Source: Exiguobacterium sp. Helios
GTDB lineage: Bacteria > Bacillota > Bacilli > Exiguobacteriales > Exiguobacteriaceae
NCBI RefSeq assembly: GCF_014524545.1
Contig: NZ_CP053557.1
Span: 1,761,501-1,825,500 of the forward strand
DNA length: 64,000 nt
Reading direction: 5' to 3'
Shown here: in pieces, positions 16,960-24,791 of the stretch
Layout of the letters: each line of letters begins with the position of its first letter
Numbering within the stretch: the first letter of the stretch is position 1
Position numbers and translations under genes: made by a program
Notes under the pieces: generated by a model
Databases searched by the model: none
Told to the model about the DNA's origin: nothing
Seen by the model: the letters and a program-made list of their open reading frames with translations, nothing else

Positions 16960-17802
16960 TCAGGCGACCTTGAGGACCTGAGTCCGGTATTCCACCGGGC
17001 TCAGGTTTTTTAGTCGTCTCTTAATACGACGATGGTTATAGTACTCGATATAACGCTTGAGCTCACATTTGAAGTGGTCCATGTCATCGAACTCCTTGAG
17101 ATATAGGAGCTCTGACTTGAGCACGGCGAAGAAGCTTTCGATGGCTGCGTTGTCGAGACAGTTTCCCTTACGGGACATACTTTGCGTGATGCCGTGCTCG
17201 TGGAGCGTATCGATGAACGCTCGGTATTGATAATGCCAACCTTGGTCGGAATGGAGGATTGGTTGGGCTTCTCCATCGAGCCTTCTGATTGCCTGGTCCA
17301 ACATTTCGCCGACGAATTGGTATGTGGGACGGTCCGACATGGTATAGGCAATGATCTCACGGTTTCCCAAGTCCATCATCGGCGAGAGGTAGAGCTTCTC
17401 CCCGAAGAGGTGAAACTCAGTGACGTCGGTCACCCATTTCTGGTTCAGGCCGGAGGCCTTGAAGTCCCGTTGGAGAAGGTTAGGCGCGACCTTCCCGACT
17501 CGCCCCTTATAGGAGCGGTATCGCTTCATGCGGACGAGGCACTTAAGCCCGAGCTCTTTCATGAGACGGCGTATGGTCTTCGGGTCGTGCCGGAAGCCCT
17601 GGCGTTCGAGGAGTGCGTGGATGCGACGATAGCCACATCGCCCCTCGTGTTCGTGGAAGAGGGTATGGATGGCTGCCTTCACCTCCGCATACTTGTCTTC
17701 GCCCGTCAGGCGCGTCCGCCAGTAGTAGTAGACGCTTCGGGCCATACCGAGCACGCGGAGGAGTCCCGGGACGGGATAGATCGCCCGCAACTCGTCGATC
17801 AC
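16960..17802 (-). CDS. IS3-family transposase OrfB (DDE integrase domain)
   Basis: 280 aa in its own frame; expressed mainly as a -1 frameshift fusion with OrfA (about 448 aa in total). An N-terminal HTH_21 segment ([20 protein letters not shown]) precedes the rve catalytic core, with the DDE residues seen in [17 protein letters not shown] and [14 protein letters not shown]. The frame before its first ATG reads [19 protein letters not shown], typical of the IS150-type OrfAB junction. Confidence 0.92.
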   Translation of the reverse strand: MIDELRAIYPVPGLLRVLGMARSVYYYWRTRLTGEDKYAEVKAAIHTLFHEHEGRCGYRRIHALLERQGFRHDPKTIRRLMKELGLKCLVRMKRYRSYKGRVGKVAPNLLQRDFKASGLNQKWVTDVTEFHLFGEKLYLSPMMDLGNREIIAYTMSDRPTYQFVGEMLDQAIRRLDGEAQPILHSDQGWHYQYRAFIDTLHEHGITQSMSRKGNCLDNAAIESFFAVLKSELLYLKEFDDMDHFKCELKRYIEYYNHRRIKRRLKNLSPVEYRTQVLKVA

Positions 17803-18305
17803 TTGCGCCTTGATCCGGTTCGTCGCGCGTTCTCTTCTTGAACCAAGGCTCTCAATTTTTTTAACGCAGCGTTCTCTATCTCTAGGTACTCGATTCGCTC
17901 CTTGAGCTTCTCAACCTCTGTCATCTCTTCAGGATTCTTTTTGCGTCTCGCCATCGGGGCACGTCCTTTCGGTCTGGCGACCAGACCCTCGACCCCTTCC
18001 CGTTCATACGTTGATCGCCAGTTCGAGATCATCCCTGGGGAGGAGATTCGGTATTTTATAGCCGCCTCTATGCGGGACAGCCCGTTGGTCGCCATGTCAT
18101 TTAATACCTCCAGTTTAAATGTCGGCGAGTGGGTTGTATAGGAAGGATCGAAGATCGTCTCCCCCCAACTTTCATAGGGACGCGACCAGTCACGGATCAG
18201 TTGACGCGCTATCCCGAATTCTTTCGCCACACCTTGGTATCCGTCTCGTCCCGTCAGATAACGTTCAGCGACCTGGATTTTAAACGCCTTCGTATATTTG
18301 ACCAT
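17799..18305 (-). CDS. IS3-family transposase OrfA (HTH and leucine zipper)
   Basis: 168 aa from ATG 18305, with GGGGTG 6 nt upstream. Two helix-turn-helix units are visible, [18 protein letters not shown] and [20 protein letters not shown], then a basic linker and a leucine zipper ([20 protein letters not shown]). It binds the IS ends and alone usually acts as a transposition regulator. The A7 tract lies within the zipper end, so slippage yields OrfAB. Confidence 0.9.
   Translation of the reverse strand: MVKYTKAFKIQVAERYLTGRDGYQGVAKEFGIARQLIRDWSRPYESWGETIFDPSYTTHSPTFKLEVLNDMATNGLSRIEAAIKYRISSPGMISNWRSTYEREGVEGLVARPKGRAPMARRKKNPEEMTEVEKLKERIEYLEIENAALKKLRALVQEENARRTGSRRK
17856..17862 (-). 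other. Programmed -1 frameshift slippery site
   Basis: On the transposase strand the sequence is TTA AAA AAA TTG, a run of seven A. A -1 shift here continues directly into the orfB frame as [16 protein letters not shown]-run slippage is the established IS150/IS3 mechanism. Confidence 0.8.
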
Positions 18306-18313
18306 AAAAAACA

Positions 18314-18353
18314 CCCCATAAAAGTTGGATTTTCATGTCCAACTTTTATGGGG
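18314..18353 (-). promoter_or_regulatory. Hairpin at the IS right end masking the orfA ribosome site
   Basis: CCCCATAAAAGTTGGA (18314-18329) and TCCAACTTTTATGGGG (18338-18353) form a perfect 16-bp stem with an 8-nt loop. In a transposase-strand transcript starting outside the element, the stem would sequester the GGGG of the orfA Shine-Dalgarno. A transcript starting inside the stem would not form it. This is the known anti-readthrough device of several IS elements. Confidence 0.65.
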
Positions 18354-18360
18354 CAGTTCA
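18336..18360 (-). repeat. IS right inverted repeat
   Basis: Reads TGAACTGCCCCATAAAAGTT then GGACA on the minus strand, matching the left end except at about four internal positions. It also forms the distal arm of the 18314-18353 hairpin. Confidence 0.8.
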
Positions 18361-18363
18361 ATA
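18361..18363 (+). repeat. 3-bp target-site duplication, right copy (ATA)
   Basis: Matches 16920-16922 at the other end of the IS. Confidence 0.75.
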
Positions 18364-18365
18364 TC

Positions 18366-18377
18366 CGGATGCTTTTT
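18366..18377 (+). terminator. Right arm of the terminator split by the IS element
   Basis: CGGATGCTTTTT, complementary to 16906-16917. After insertion it is 1.4 kb from its partner and can no longer end transcription of the 16439 gene. Confidence 0.75.
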
Positions 18378-18470
18378 CTTGTGTTCAACTGATGATATAA
18401 GCAGGCAAATCGCTTTCCCGTCCGTCTCTGACATATGATAGGGACGACTCGTACAAAAGGAGGGCTTCTT

Positions 18471-19397
18471 ATTCTAGCCATTATCATTGGATTGATCATC
18501 GGGATTCTCGTTCCGGTTCAAACGAGTGTTAACACACGGCTGCGTGGAATCGTCGGTTCACCATTCCTTGCGTCCTTGCTGTCCTTCAGCATAGGGACGG
18601 TTTTTTTGATCGTACTGACACTCTTTGTCGAACGCAATTTCAGTCTGAATCCGGGCGTTTGGTCGGAACCCGGCTGGATTTGGATCGGCGGCGTGCTCGG
18701 TGTCATCTTTTTAACCGGAAACATTCTGCTCTTCCCGCGAATCGGCGGTGTCCAGACGGTGATCATGCCGATTTTTGGACAGGTGCTGATGGGACTGCTG
18801 ATTGACAACTTCGGTTGGTTTTCTACAAATTCCACACCGCTTTCGTCCACAAGACTAATCGGTGCGGGATTTGTTTTACTTGGTGTCGTTGGAACGGTTG
18901 CGCTCGGCGATTGGCTCGCGAAACGCCGGCATCCGGAGCAGGCAAAGCCGGTCGATTCGACGATTTACGGTTGGCGAATTCTCGGTGTCGTCATGGGGAT
19001 GATGAGTGCCGCCCAAGCCGCGATCAACGGCCATCTCGGAGTTGTGCTCGAGTCCGCTATTAAAGCAGCGTTGATTTCCTTTATCGTCGGCACGGTGACG
19101 TTGTTGCTCGTGAACGTGATCGTCCGGACGAAGTGGCAGTTCAACCGGTCGCTCCCGACTCCATGGTGGATTTGGATCGGCGGGTTGATCGGCGCCTTGT
19201 TTATCGCCGGGAATGCAGTTATCGTCCCGCTCGTTGGAACGGGCGTTGCCGTCGTCATCGTCACGATCGGTCTGTTGACCGGCAGTCTGTTGATTGACCG
19301 CTTCGGATGGTTTGGCGCAGCGAAAACGCCGGTCACCGGTGTTCAATTATTTAGCCTTGGTTTGATGATTGTCGGGATCATTTTGATTCGCTTGTAA
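18471..19397 (+). CDS. DMT-superfamily (DUF606/YdcZ) exporter, tandem-duplicated form
   Basis: About 308 aa with ten helices in two homologous halves: WIWIGGVLGVIFLTGNI followed by LLIDNFGWF, and again WIWIGGLIGALFIAGN followed by LLIDRFGWFG. DUF606 proteins are often single-half and paired; here both are fused. The frame is open from ATG 18435, which lacks a ribosome site. A perfect AAAAGGAGGG (18455-18464) sits 6 nt before ATT 18471, where family members start, so an ATT start is likely. The substrate is unknown. Confidence 0.8.
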   Translation: MLAIIIGLIIGILVPVQTSVNTRLRGIVGSPFLASLLSFSIGTVFLIVLTLFVERNFSLNPGVWSEPGWIWIGGVLGVIFLTGNILLFPRIGGVQTVIMPIFGQVLMGLLIDNFGWFSTNSTPLSSTRLIGAGFVLLGVVGTVALGDWLAKRRHPEQAKPVDSTIYGWRILGVVMGMMSAAQAAINGHLGVVLESAIKAALISFIVGTVTLLLVNVIVRTKWQFNRSLPTPWWIWIGGLIGALFIAGNAVIVPLVGTGVAVVIVTIGLLTGSLLIDRFGWFGAAKTPVTGVQLFSLGLMIVGIILIRL

Positions 19398-19399
19398 AG

Positions 19400-19446
19400 A
19401 AATGTCTCCTTTTTGGATCTAATCAATCCGAAAAAGAGACATTTTT
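19400..19446 (+). terminator. Intrinsic terminator
   Basis: AAATGTCTC and GAGACATTT, extended by TTTTTGGAT/ATCCGAAAAA inside, followed by further T residues. Confidence 0.8.
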
Positions 19447-19528
19447 AGTTTTAAACACTCCATTCTTTCCATACTATGATTCATCATCTCCTATAAATTG
19501 TATAATGAAAGTGGAAGGAGCGAAGAAC

Positions 19529-20005
19529 ATGAAAAATAAACAAGAACGTACCCAGTTCATCCAAGAAGCGAAACGACATCTGGTGAAGCAACGGATGATG
19601 AGCGCATTATTATACGGAACAAGTATTGTCCTGATTGTCGCCAACCGCGGTGCCTACTGGCCGTTCGCCGTTCTCGTAATTGCGCTGGTACTGATTGCCC
19701 GGTTACATTCCAAAGAAGTCAACCGGGATATGGCGCTGACGCCTTATCCGGCAATGAAGCGGATCATCCAAATCCAGTACGTAATTGATTACTGTTTCAT
19801 CGTCTTGGTCGGTCTTTTTCTGCCGGTCGTATTAAATCTGAGCTTGCCGTTCTTCACGAGCATCGGTGTGTATCTGTTGCTCGCCATCATGCTCTTGATG
19901 GCGGATACGATCCTTGAACGCCGTGGAAAAGTACTCGATCCCGAGCATCCGACAAAAAAAGAGTTGCGGACCTATCCGAAGACGTGGAAAAAGTTGAAGA
20001 CTTAA
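19529..20005 (+). CDS. Four-TM membrane protein, paralogue of the 16439 gene
   Basis: 158 aa. ATG 19529 is preceded by GGAAGGAG; the upstream ATG 19505 overlaps a TATAAT promoter-like box (19499-19504) and is unlikely. The plan is an amphipathic start (KNKQERTQFIQEAKRHL), helices near 24-36, 44-58, 80-99 and 105-128, then ERRGKVLDPEHPTKKE. Shares both ends and topology with the 16439 protein. It is followed 14 bp later by the nucleotidyltransferase gene. Confidence 0.7.
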   Translation: MKNKQERTQFIQEAKRHLVKQRMMSALLYGTSIVLIVANRGAYWPFAVLVIALVLIARLHSKEVNRDMALTPYPAMKRIIQIQYVIDYCFIVLVGLFLPVVLNLSLPFFTSIGVYLLLAIMLLMADTILERRGKVLDPEHPTKKELRTYPKTWKKLKT

Positions 20006-20019
20006 ATGGGGGCCAATCG

Positions 20020-20562
20020 ATGCAAGAAACCAATGACATTTACCATGTCTTAAGTGAAAATGAAATACTGCACGAACAGTTAACTTTCGTCGACCGGCTC
20101 GGACTGCCGGATGCCTGGATTTGCACCGGTTACATCCGGTCGTTGATTTGGGGGCTGACTTTGACTGAGGAACAGGATATCGATGTCGTCTATTACGACG
20201 CGACCGATACATCGGAAGCGACGGAAAAACAGTATGAAGCGTTATTGAAATCTTGGCAACCGTTGCCGTGGTCCGTTAAAAATCAGGCGCGGATGCATCT
20301 GAAAAACGAGTTACCACCGTATCAATCGACCTGTGTCGCGATTGCGCATTTTCCGGAGACGGTGACGGCGATTGCGGCAAAGTTAACGGACGGACAATTT
20401 CAGTTGTACCTGGCATATGGCGCATCCGATTTACAGACCCGGACGATTCGTCCGACCCCGCTGTTCTCAAAAGGGTTACCGCATCATACCATCTTTCAAA
20501 AACGCGTAGCCGACAAGGGATGGGACAAGCGGCATGATTTACAGATAGTCAATCAGTTCTGA
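20020..20562 (+). CDS. Nucleotidyltransferase-fold protein (DUF925-like)
   Basis: 180 aa. LGLPDAWICTGYIRSLIWG resembles the glycine-containing start of a minimal nucleotidyltransferase core, and EEQDIDVVYYD supplies the paired acidic residues D-x-D expected for metal binding. Later YGASDLQTRTIRPTP and FQKRVADKGW are typical of the COG3575 family of unknown acceptor. ATG 20020 is chosen for its GGGGG at 20008-20012; the upstream in-frame start lies inside the previous gene. Confidence 0.75.
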   Translation: MQETNDIYHVLSENEILHEQLTFVDRLGLPDAWICTGYIRSLIWGLTLTEEQDIDVVYYDATDTSEATEKQYEALLKSWQPLPWSVKNQARMHLKNELPPYQSTCVAIAHFPETVTAIAAKLTDGQFQLYLAYGASDLQTRTIRPTPLFSKGLPHHTIFQKRVADKGWDKRHDLQIVNQF

Positions 20563-20596
20563 ATAATTCATGATCGGCTGTAAAAGGAGGGTACAG

Positions 20597-20974
20597 ATGA
20601 ACTTTCAAAAGATGTTGCTTGTCAGTCTCGGAGCCTTGATTGTCTTTTACCTATTCCGGGAACCAGCACCGCCACCTGACTACAAAAAGAAGTTTAACGA
20701 ATCCATCGATACCGTGATTAAACTGGAAAACGAAGAACTCGTACGACGGAACCACGATCCGATCGTCCGAAAAGAAACGGGAATTGAAGTCAGTGATGAC
20801 GGGGACTGGATTGAATTGTCCTATGATGCACCTGTGCAGGGAGGTAAGAAGTCACTGCAAGAAAGTGTCTATCAAAAGCAGGGTGACCAGTACGTAAGGA
20901 AAGAATTGAAAAAGGTGTCGGATGAACTCGACAAGGCAAAAACGACGTATATCGAGAACTTGGGAATCAAATGA
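20597..20974 (+). CDS. Membrane-anchored hypothetical protein
   Basis: 125 aa from ATG 20597, with GGAGGG 6 nt before it. One N-terminal helix (residues 6-18) is followed by FREPAPPPDYKKKFNE and a charged soluble domain with regular Lys/Glu spacing (VRKELKKVSDELDKAKTTYI). No family recognised. It lies at the end of the 19529-20974 run and precedes a clear terminator. Confidence 0.6.
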   Translation: MNFQKMLLVSLGALIVFYLFREPAPPPDYKKKFNESIDTVIKLENEELVRRNHDPIVRKETGIEVSDDGDWIELSYDAPVQGGKKSLQESVYQKQGDQYVRKELKKVSDELDKAKTTYIENLGIK

Positions 20975-20995
20975 CAAAATTTTTTATTGTAACGG

Positions 20996-21039
20996 AAAAA
21001 CGCTTATGCCCTGAATATACGAGGCATAAGCGTTTGTTT
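20996..21039. terminator. Bidirectional intrinsic terminator
   Basis: AAAAACGCTTATGCC and GGCATAAGCGTTTGTTT form a 13-bp stem around a 12-nt loop between convergent genes. Confidence 0.8.
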
Positions 21040-21041
21040 GA

Positions 21042-21443
21042 TTATTCTTTGATCGTCCACGTATCCCGTAGTTCGATGATCGTTCCTTCCGGTGCCTTCA
21101 GTTTACTGAGATGACCGTCGACGACGAAGTAAATATTACCGCCATGTTTCGGCAAAAACGGCATGCCGAGTTGTTCGAGCCGTGCGACTTCCGCCTGTAA
21201 ATCATCGACATACAATGCGAAGTGGACGGGACCGGCCGCATGTTTCGTATAGGACTTCAATGTCTCGTCGACTTTGTTTGTCTGGAGTTCGATATAGAAG
21301 TCACCCAGCTTTAACCAACTGTTGAAGGCACGTGTATGGAAATTGGGTGATTCCTGGATCAGCTCGAAGCCGAGTTGTTCGTAAAAGGTTTTTGACGCGA
21401 TGTAATCAGTCGTCTGGATACAGAGATGATGGATTTGTTTCAA
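21042..21443 (-). CDS. VOC-family (glyoxalase-like) protein
   Basis: 133 aa with two beta-alpha-beta-beta-beta modules: an N-terminal IHHLCIQTTDYIASKTFYEQ with the metal-position His, and a second module starting PVHFALYVDDLQAEVARLEQ with His and ending IIELRDTW with Glu. The pattern H...E, H...E fits a metal site. Substrate unknown: glyoxalase, dioxygenase and resistance proteins share this fold. Confidence 0.8.
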   Translation of the reverse strand: MKQIHHLCIQTTDYIASKTFYEQLGFELIQESPNFHTRAFNSWLKLGDFYIELQTNKVDETLKSYTKHAAGPVHFALYVDDLQAEVARLEQLGMPFLPKHGGNIYFVVDGHLSKLKAPEGTIIELRDTWTIKE

Positions 21444-21517
21444 TGAAATAACGTCCTTTCCAGTCAGTCACAAAATAGATTATGTTCAGCGATTCCGGTT
21501 TAAATTTTAGCATAAAC

Positions 21518-21554
21518 AAACGTCCGCTTCCTATGAGGAAACGGACGTTTTTCA
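21518..21554 (-). terminator. Intrinsic terminator downstream of the chemoreceptor
   Basis: AAACGTCCG/CGGACGTTT with TTCC/GGAA inside and loop TATGA. T-rich on both sides, so it may also stop readthrough from the plus strand. Confidence 0.75.
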
Positions 21555-23300
21555 TGATTCCAGTTCAAACTTCTCTGTCTGATCAGTCAAGTAAGCCGAT
21601 GTTTCATTCAACGTCTCAACCAGGACATGTAATCCGGTAATCGTTGCAATCATCTGTTCCGATGCTGCGGCGACTTCTTCATTACCGGCCGTATGTTCTT
21701 CGGCAACGGCGGCAATTTCTGTCAACGCACTGCGAATCCGGGCTTCCGTCCGGGCGACATCAAGCATTTGTCTGCGCATATCGGACGCCGACGCAGCGAC
21801 AGTTCCAACTTGTCCCGCGATTTGCGAAAACGAGCTGTCCGTCGCTTGGATTTCCTGCTGCCCGAGTCGTGTCTCTTGGAGGGTCTCAACAAACCGGACT
21901 TCCATTTGTGTTGAATTCCCGGTGATATTTTGGACGATGGCAGCGATTTGATCGACACTGCTTGCGACATGGGTCGACAGTTTCTTGACTTCGGTCGCGA
22001 CGACAGCAAATCCTTTTCCCTGTTCGCCGGCACGGGCGGCTTCGATGGCGGCGTTCAATGCCAGTAAATTCGTTTGCGCCGCGATGTCACGGATGATCGT
22101 CACGAGCGCCTGGATATCGTTCGATTGTTGTTTCAATTGTCGGACCTGCTCCGTGGCTTCGGCGACGTGCGTATGAATCGTGTTCATCCGGACAACGGAT
22201 TGTTTCATCTGCGTTTGTCCTTCTTGCGACACGCTTCGCATCGTTTCGACCGTCTGTTCGATGTCTTGACTGTCGTCAGCCGTCTTTTGGACAAGCGCGG
22301 AGAAGCCGGTCATCTCGTCCGTCAAGGCGAGTGTCGTATGTGTCTGACTTTCGGTCCCCATCGCAATTTCCGACATCGTTTCGGCAATCTGCGTTGAACC
22401 GTCGAGCACTTCCGTCGTGCCGGCGTCGATGGCTTGACTGGTTTCTGTCACGAGCACCGTCGTCCGTTTGATGTCGACGATCATCAACCGAAGCGTTTCA
22501 TTCATTTGCTGAATCGAGCGGGCGAGTGCGTAGATTTCATCTTTTGCCGGAATCGTCAAACGGTGCATCGTCTGATGGGCCAGCTCGAGTTTTCCATCGG
22601 CAATCATCTTCGCGACGGACTGCAGGGTCTCAAGCGGTTTCAGTTTCCGGCCGAGTATGTAATAGAGAAGCCCCAGCGTCACAGCGAGTAAACCGATCAA
22701 CAGACCGATAAAAAGCGGCAACGTTTGTTTGAGCATCGCCGTCGTCAAGTTTTCGACGTCTTTCGCTGCGATGTCAGTTCCTAGAATACCGATGATGTTT
22801 CCGGTCGGACTTTTTAACGGAACATAGACGCTGATATATTTTCCGAACTTTGGATCATCGATGACATCGGTTGAGTGGGTCTCTCCGCGTAAGACGTCCT
22901 TCATGTCGGAGGCAACAGCACCGGTTGCCGGATCATTAATGTTTGCGGCCTCTGCAACCGGCAGACCGTCAATCAATAGTTTGACCTGATTTTGGTCCAC
23001 TTTTGCCGTGTAGGCATACAACAATCCGTTTTGCTTGCGGAGTTGATCCAGTGATTCGCGTAATTCATCATAGATCGCGTCATTCGTAGGATTTTTTAAA
23101 AATTCTTGATAAGCAGCGGAATCGACGGAGGCTGAAATCCGGAGCGCATCCTGTTCCGCTGTTTTCTTGAGTGTCGATAGTGCAGTTTGTTTAGTTGTCA
23201 GGTAAAGTGAGAAGCTGCTGAAAACAAAGAACAGGATGAGAATCAAGCTGATGATGAGTAGTAAACGTGTTCTGATGGAATGAGTCCGTGTTGTGTCCAT
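21552..23300 (-). CDS. Methyl-accepting chemotaxis protein (transmembrane)
   Basis: 582 aa. TM1 at residues 12-33, a periplasmic-type Cache sensor (about 35-190; [20 protein letters not shown], then [12 protein letters not shown]), TM2 at 195-215, a HAMP linker and a long signalling coiled coil. The hairpin tip is [20 protein letters not shown] followed by [14 protein letters not shown], nearly invariant in the family. It relays ligand binding to CheA/CheW. A sigma-D-like promoter lies upstream. No other che gene is in the window. Confidence 0.93.
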   Translation of the reverse strand: MDTTRTHSIRTRLLLIISLILILFFVFSSFSLYLTTKQTALSTLKKTAEQDALRISASVDSAAYQEFLKNPTNDAIYDELRESLDQLRKQNGLLYAYTAKVDQNQVKLLIDGLPVAEAANINDPATGAVASDMKDVLRGETHSTDVIDDPKFGKYISVYVPLKSPTGNIIGILGTDIAAKDVENLTTAMLKQTLPLFIGLLIGLLAVTLGLLYYILGRKLKPLETLQSVAKMIADGKLELAHQTMHRLTIPAKDEIYALARSIQQMNETLRLMIVDIKRTTVLVTETSQAIDAGTTEVLDGSTQIAETMSEIAMGTESQTHTTLALTDEMTGFSALVQKTADDSQDIEQTVETMRSVSQEGQTQMKQSVVRMNTIHTHVAEATEQVRQLKQQSNDIQALVTIIRDIAAQTNLLALNAAIEAARAGEQGKGFAVVATEVKKLSTHVASSVDQIAAIVQNITGNSTQMEVRFVETLQETRLGQQEIQATDSSFSQIAGQVGTVAASASDMRRQMLDVARTEARIRSALTEIAAVAEEHTAGNEEVAAASEQMIATITGLHVLVETLNETSAYLTDQTEKFELES

Positions 23301-23340
23301 ATAATCCTCCTGGTGATGTTTTGCGTGTTGCTTATCTATT

Positions 23341-23366
23341 TTATCGGCTGAAATTTTAAAAAGTTA
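23341..23366 (-). promoter_or_regulatory. Sigma-D (flagellar) type promoter for the chemoreceptor
   Basis: On the minus strand TAAC-N14-GCCGATAA, close to the Bacillus sigma-D consensus TAAA-N15-GCCGATAT, about 40 nt before the start codon. It implies coexpression with motility genes. Confidence 0.6.
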
Positions 23367-23435
23367 TAGCGAGCGTAGTAAATAAAGTACGAGGTGAACA
23401 AAAAAACGTGCGGGATATCCTGTTACTTAAAAAAG

Positions 23436-23471
23436 TTTACAGTTAAATAGTTTAGTGTTAAATTATTTAAC
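23436..23471 (+). promoter_or_regulatory. Promoter with palindromic operator of the MarR-SDR operon
   Basis: TTTACA (23436-23441) and TAAATT (23459-23464) are spaced 17 bp as -35 and -10. GTTAAAT-T-ATTTAAC (23457-23471), a perfect 7-1-7 palindrome, covers the -10, and a half site GTTAAAT recurs at 23442-23448, 15 bp upstream. Autorepression by the MarR protein is the simplest reading. Confidence 0.6.
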
Positions 23472-23526
23472 GTGGTAAGTAAAAATGCTGGTTGGACAGA
23501 ATACCGACCAAAAGGATGTGGGGACA

Positions 23527-23976
23527 ATGGAACAAGATCAACTTTTTAAGATGATTCATACGGTGGAAGCTGTGACAAATGAAGCCATTATTGATTGGAA
23601 CGCTCGTTTTCCGCACAAAATCGGCATCTCACCGATTTTGACATTAGGGGAGTTAAAACGAAAAGGACCTCAAAATCAAATGAAGTTAGCGGAAACACTT
23701 GGTTTTACGGGAGGGGCGATGACGAATATCGCCAAAAAACTGATCCAGCTTGAACTGGTCGAGCGGGTCTACAACGAACAGGACCGGCGGCAAGTCTTGC
23801 TTCAGATTACGCAGCAGGGCGAGCAAATCTTAAGTGAAGCTCAGGCGATCGGAAAACAACAGTATCTTGAACTGTATGACGTGTTGGATGAAGAAGAGAT
23901 TCGGCTTTATTTGGCAATCAACGAAAAACTGTTGACCCATATCCGGGCAAAGCGTGAGAACGGAGTGAAACGATGA
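23527..23976 (+). CDS. MarR-family transcriptional regulator
   Basis: 149 aa from ATG 23527, preceded by AAGGATGTGGGG; the frame opens earlier at 23485, without a ribosome site. Winged HTH: GPQNQMKLAETLGFTGGAMT (recognition helix region) and a wing VERVYNEQDRRQVLLQIT with the conserved D-x-R. It is coupled by ATGA to the first SDR gene, so it probably controls the two dehydrogenases in response to a small organic compound. Confidence 0.9.
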   Translation: MEQDQLFKMIHTVEAVTNEAIIDWNARFPHKIGISPILTLGELKRKGPQNQMKLAETLGFTGGAMTNIAKKLIQLELVERVYNEQDRRQVLLQITQQGEQILSEAQAIGKQQYLELYDVLDEEEIRLYLAINEKLLTHIRAKRENGVKR

Positions 23977-24767
23977 ATCGAGTAGCGGGAAAAGTGGCAT
24001 TGGTGACAGGAGGTGCGTCAGGTATCGGCTTATCGGCAGCAACATTGCTTGCGGAAGAAGGTGCTGCGGTCGTCATCGCAGATTACAACATCAAGGGTGC
24101 AAAAGACGTGGCGGCCGGTTTACGGAGACAAGGAAAATTGGCTCAGGCGGTCTTCCTGGATGCATCGGAAGCCGATTCGATCCAGAATGCCGTTACATTT
24201 ACCGTCGAAGCCTATGGAAAACTCAACATCCTGTTTAACAACGTTGGTCTGACGAATCTTCAAAAAGATCTCGATGTCGTCGCGATGGACCTCGCGGAAT
24301 GGGACCGCCTGATGAACGTTAACGTCAAAAGTGTCTTGCTCGGTGCCCGTTATGCGATTCCCTATATGAAACAGGCTGGTGGCGGCTCGATCATCAATAC
24401 GGCTTCGATGTCGGCTTTTGCGGGCGACAGTATCCGCTCCGCGTACGGAACATCGAAAGCTGCCGTCGTTCAATTGACGAAGTATATCGCGACGCAGTAC
24501 GGCAAGGATTTGATCCGCTGTAATGCGATTGCTCCCGGTTTAATTTTGACACCAGCAGCAAAAGACAACATGAGTCCCAGTCTGCTCGCGACCTTCGAAA
24601 AATACAATGCTCTTCCGTATCACGGTGAGGCCGATGATATCGGACATGCCGTCGTTTATCTTGCGTCAGACGAATCCAAGTTCATGACCGGGCAGACCCT
24701 ACAAATTGAAGGCGGACATTATATCGGCAATCCGACCAGTCCCGATTTTTTAGCAATGCAACCTTAA
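23973..24767 (+). CDS. Short-chain dehydrogenase/reductase
   Basis: 264 aa classical SDR: TGGASGIG nucleotide-binding motif (residues 12-19), FNNVG, catalytic Ser in NTASMSAFAG, and YGTSK (Y-x-x-x-K). The IADYN after the second strand suggests NAD preference (acidic residue). It ends with GGHYIGNPTSPDFLAMQP. It is the second gene of the MarR-SDR-SDR operon and probably oxidises an alcohol or reduces a ketone. Confidence 0.9.
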   Translation: MNRVAGKVALVTGGASGIGLSAATLLAEEGAAVVIADYNIKGAKDVAAGLRRQGKLAQAVFLDASEADSIQNAVTFTVEAYGKLNILFNNVGLTNLQKDLDVVAMDLAEWDRLMNVNVKSVLLGARYAIPYMKQAGGGSIINTASMSAFAGDSIRSAYGTSKAAVVQLTKYIATQYGKDLIRCNAIAPGLILTPAAKDNMSPSLLATFEKYNALPYHGEADDIGHAVVYLASDESKFMTGQTLQIEGGHYIGNPTSPDFLAMQP

Positions 24768-24791
24768 CATCAAGAAACGGAGTGGATGAAA

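Larger units (their letters stand above)
16923..18360 (-). mobile_element. Complete IS3-family (IS150-group) insertion sequence
   Basis: 1438 bp bounded by imperfect inverted repeats that begin TGAACTG and share CCA-AAAAGTT-GACA, and by a 3-bp direct repeat ATA. It carries orfA and orfB with an A7 slippery tract, the standard IS3 arrangement for making a fused transposase. The TG...CA termini are the family norm. Both ORFs are intact, so it may be active. It interrupts the loop of a terminator rather than a gene. Confidence 0.9.
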
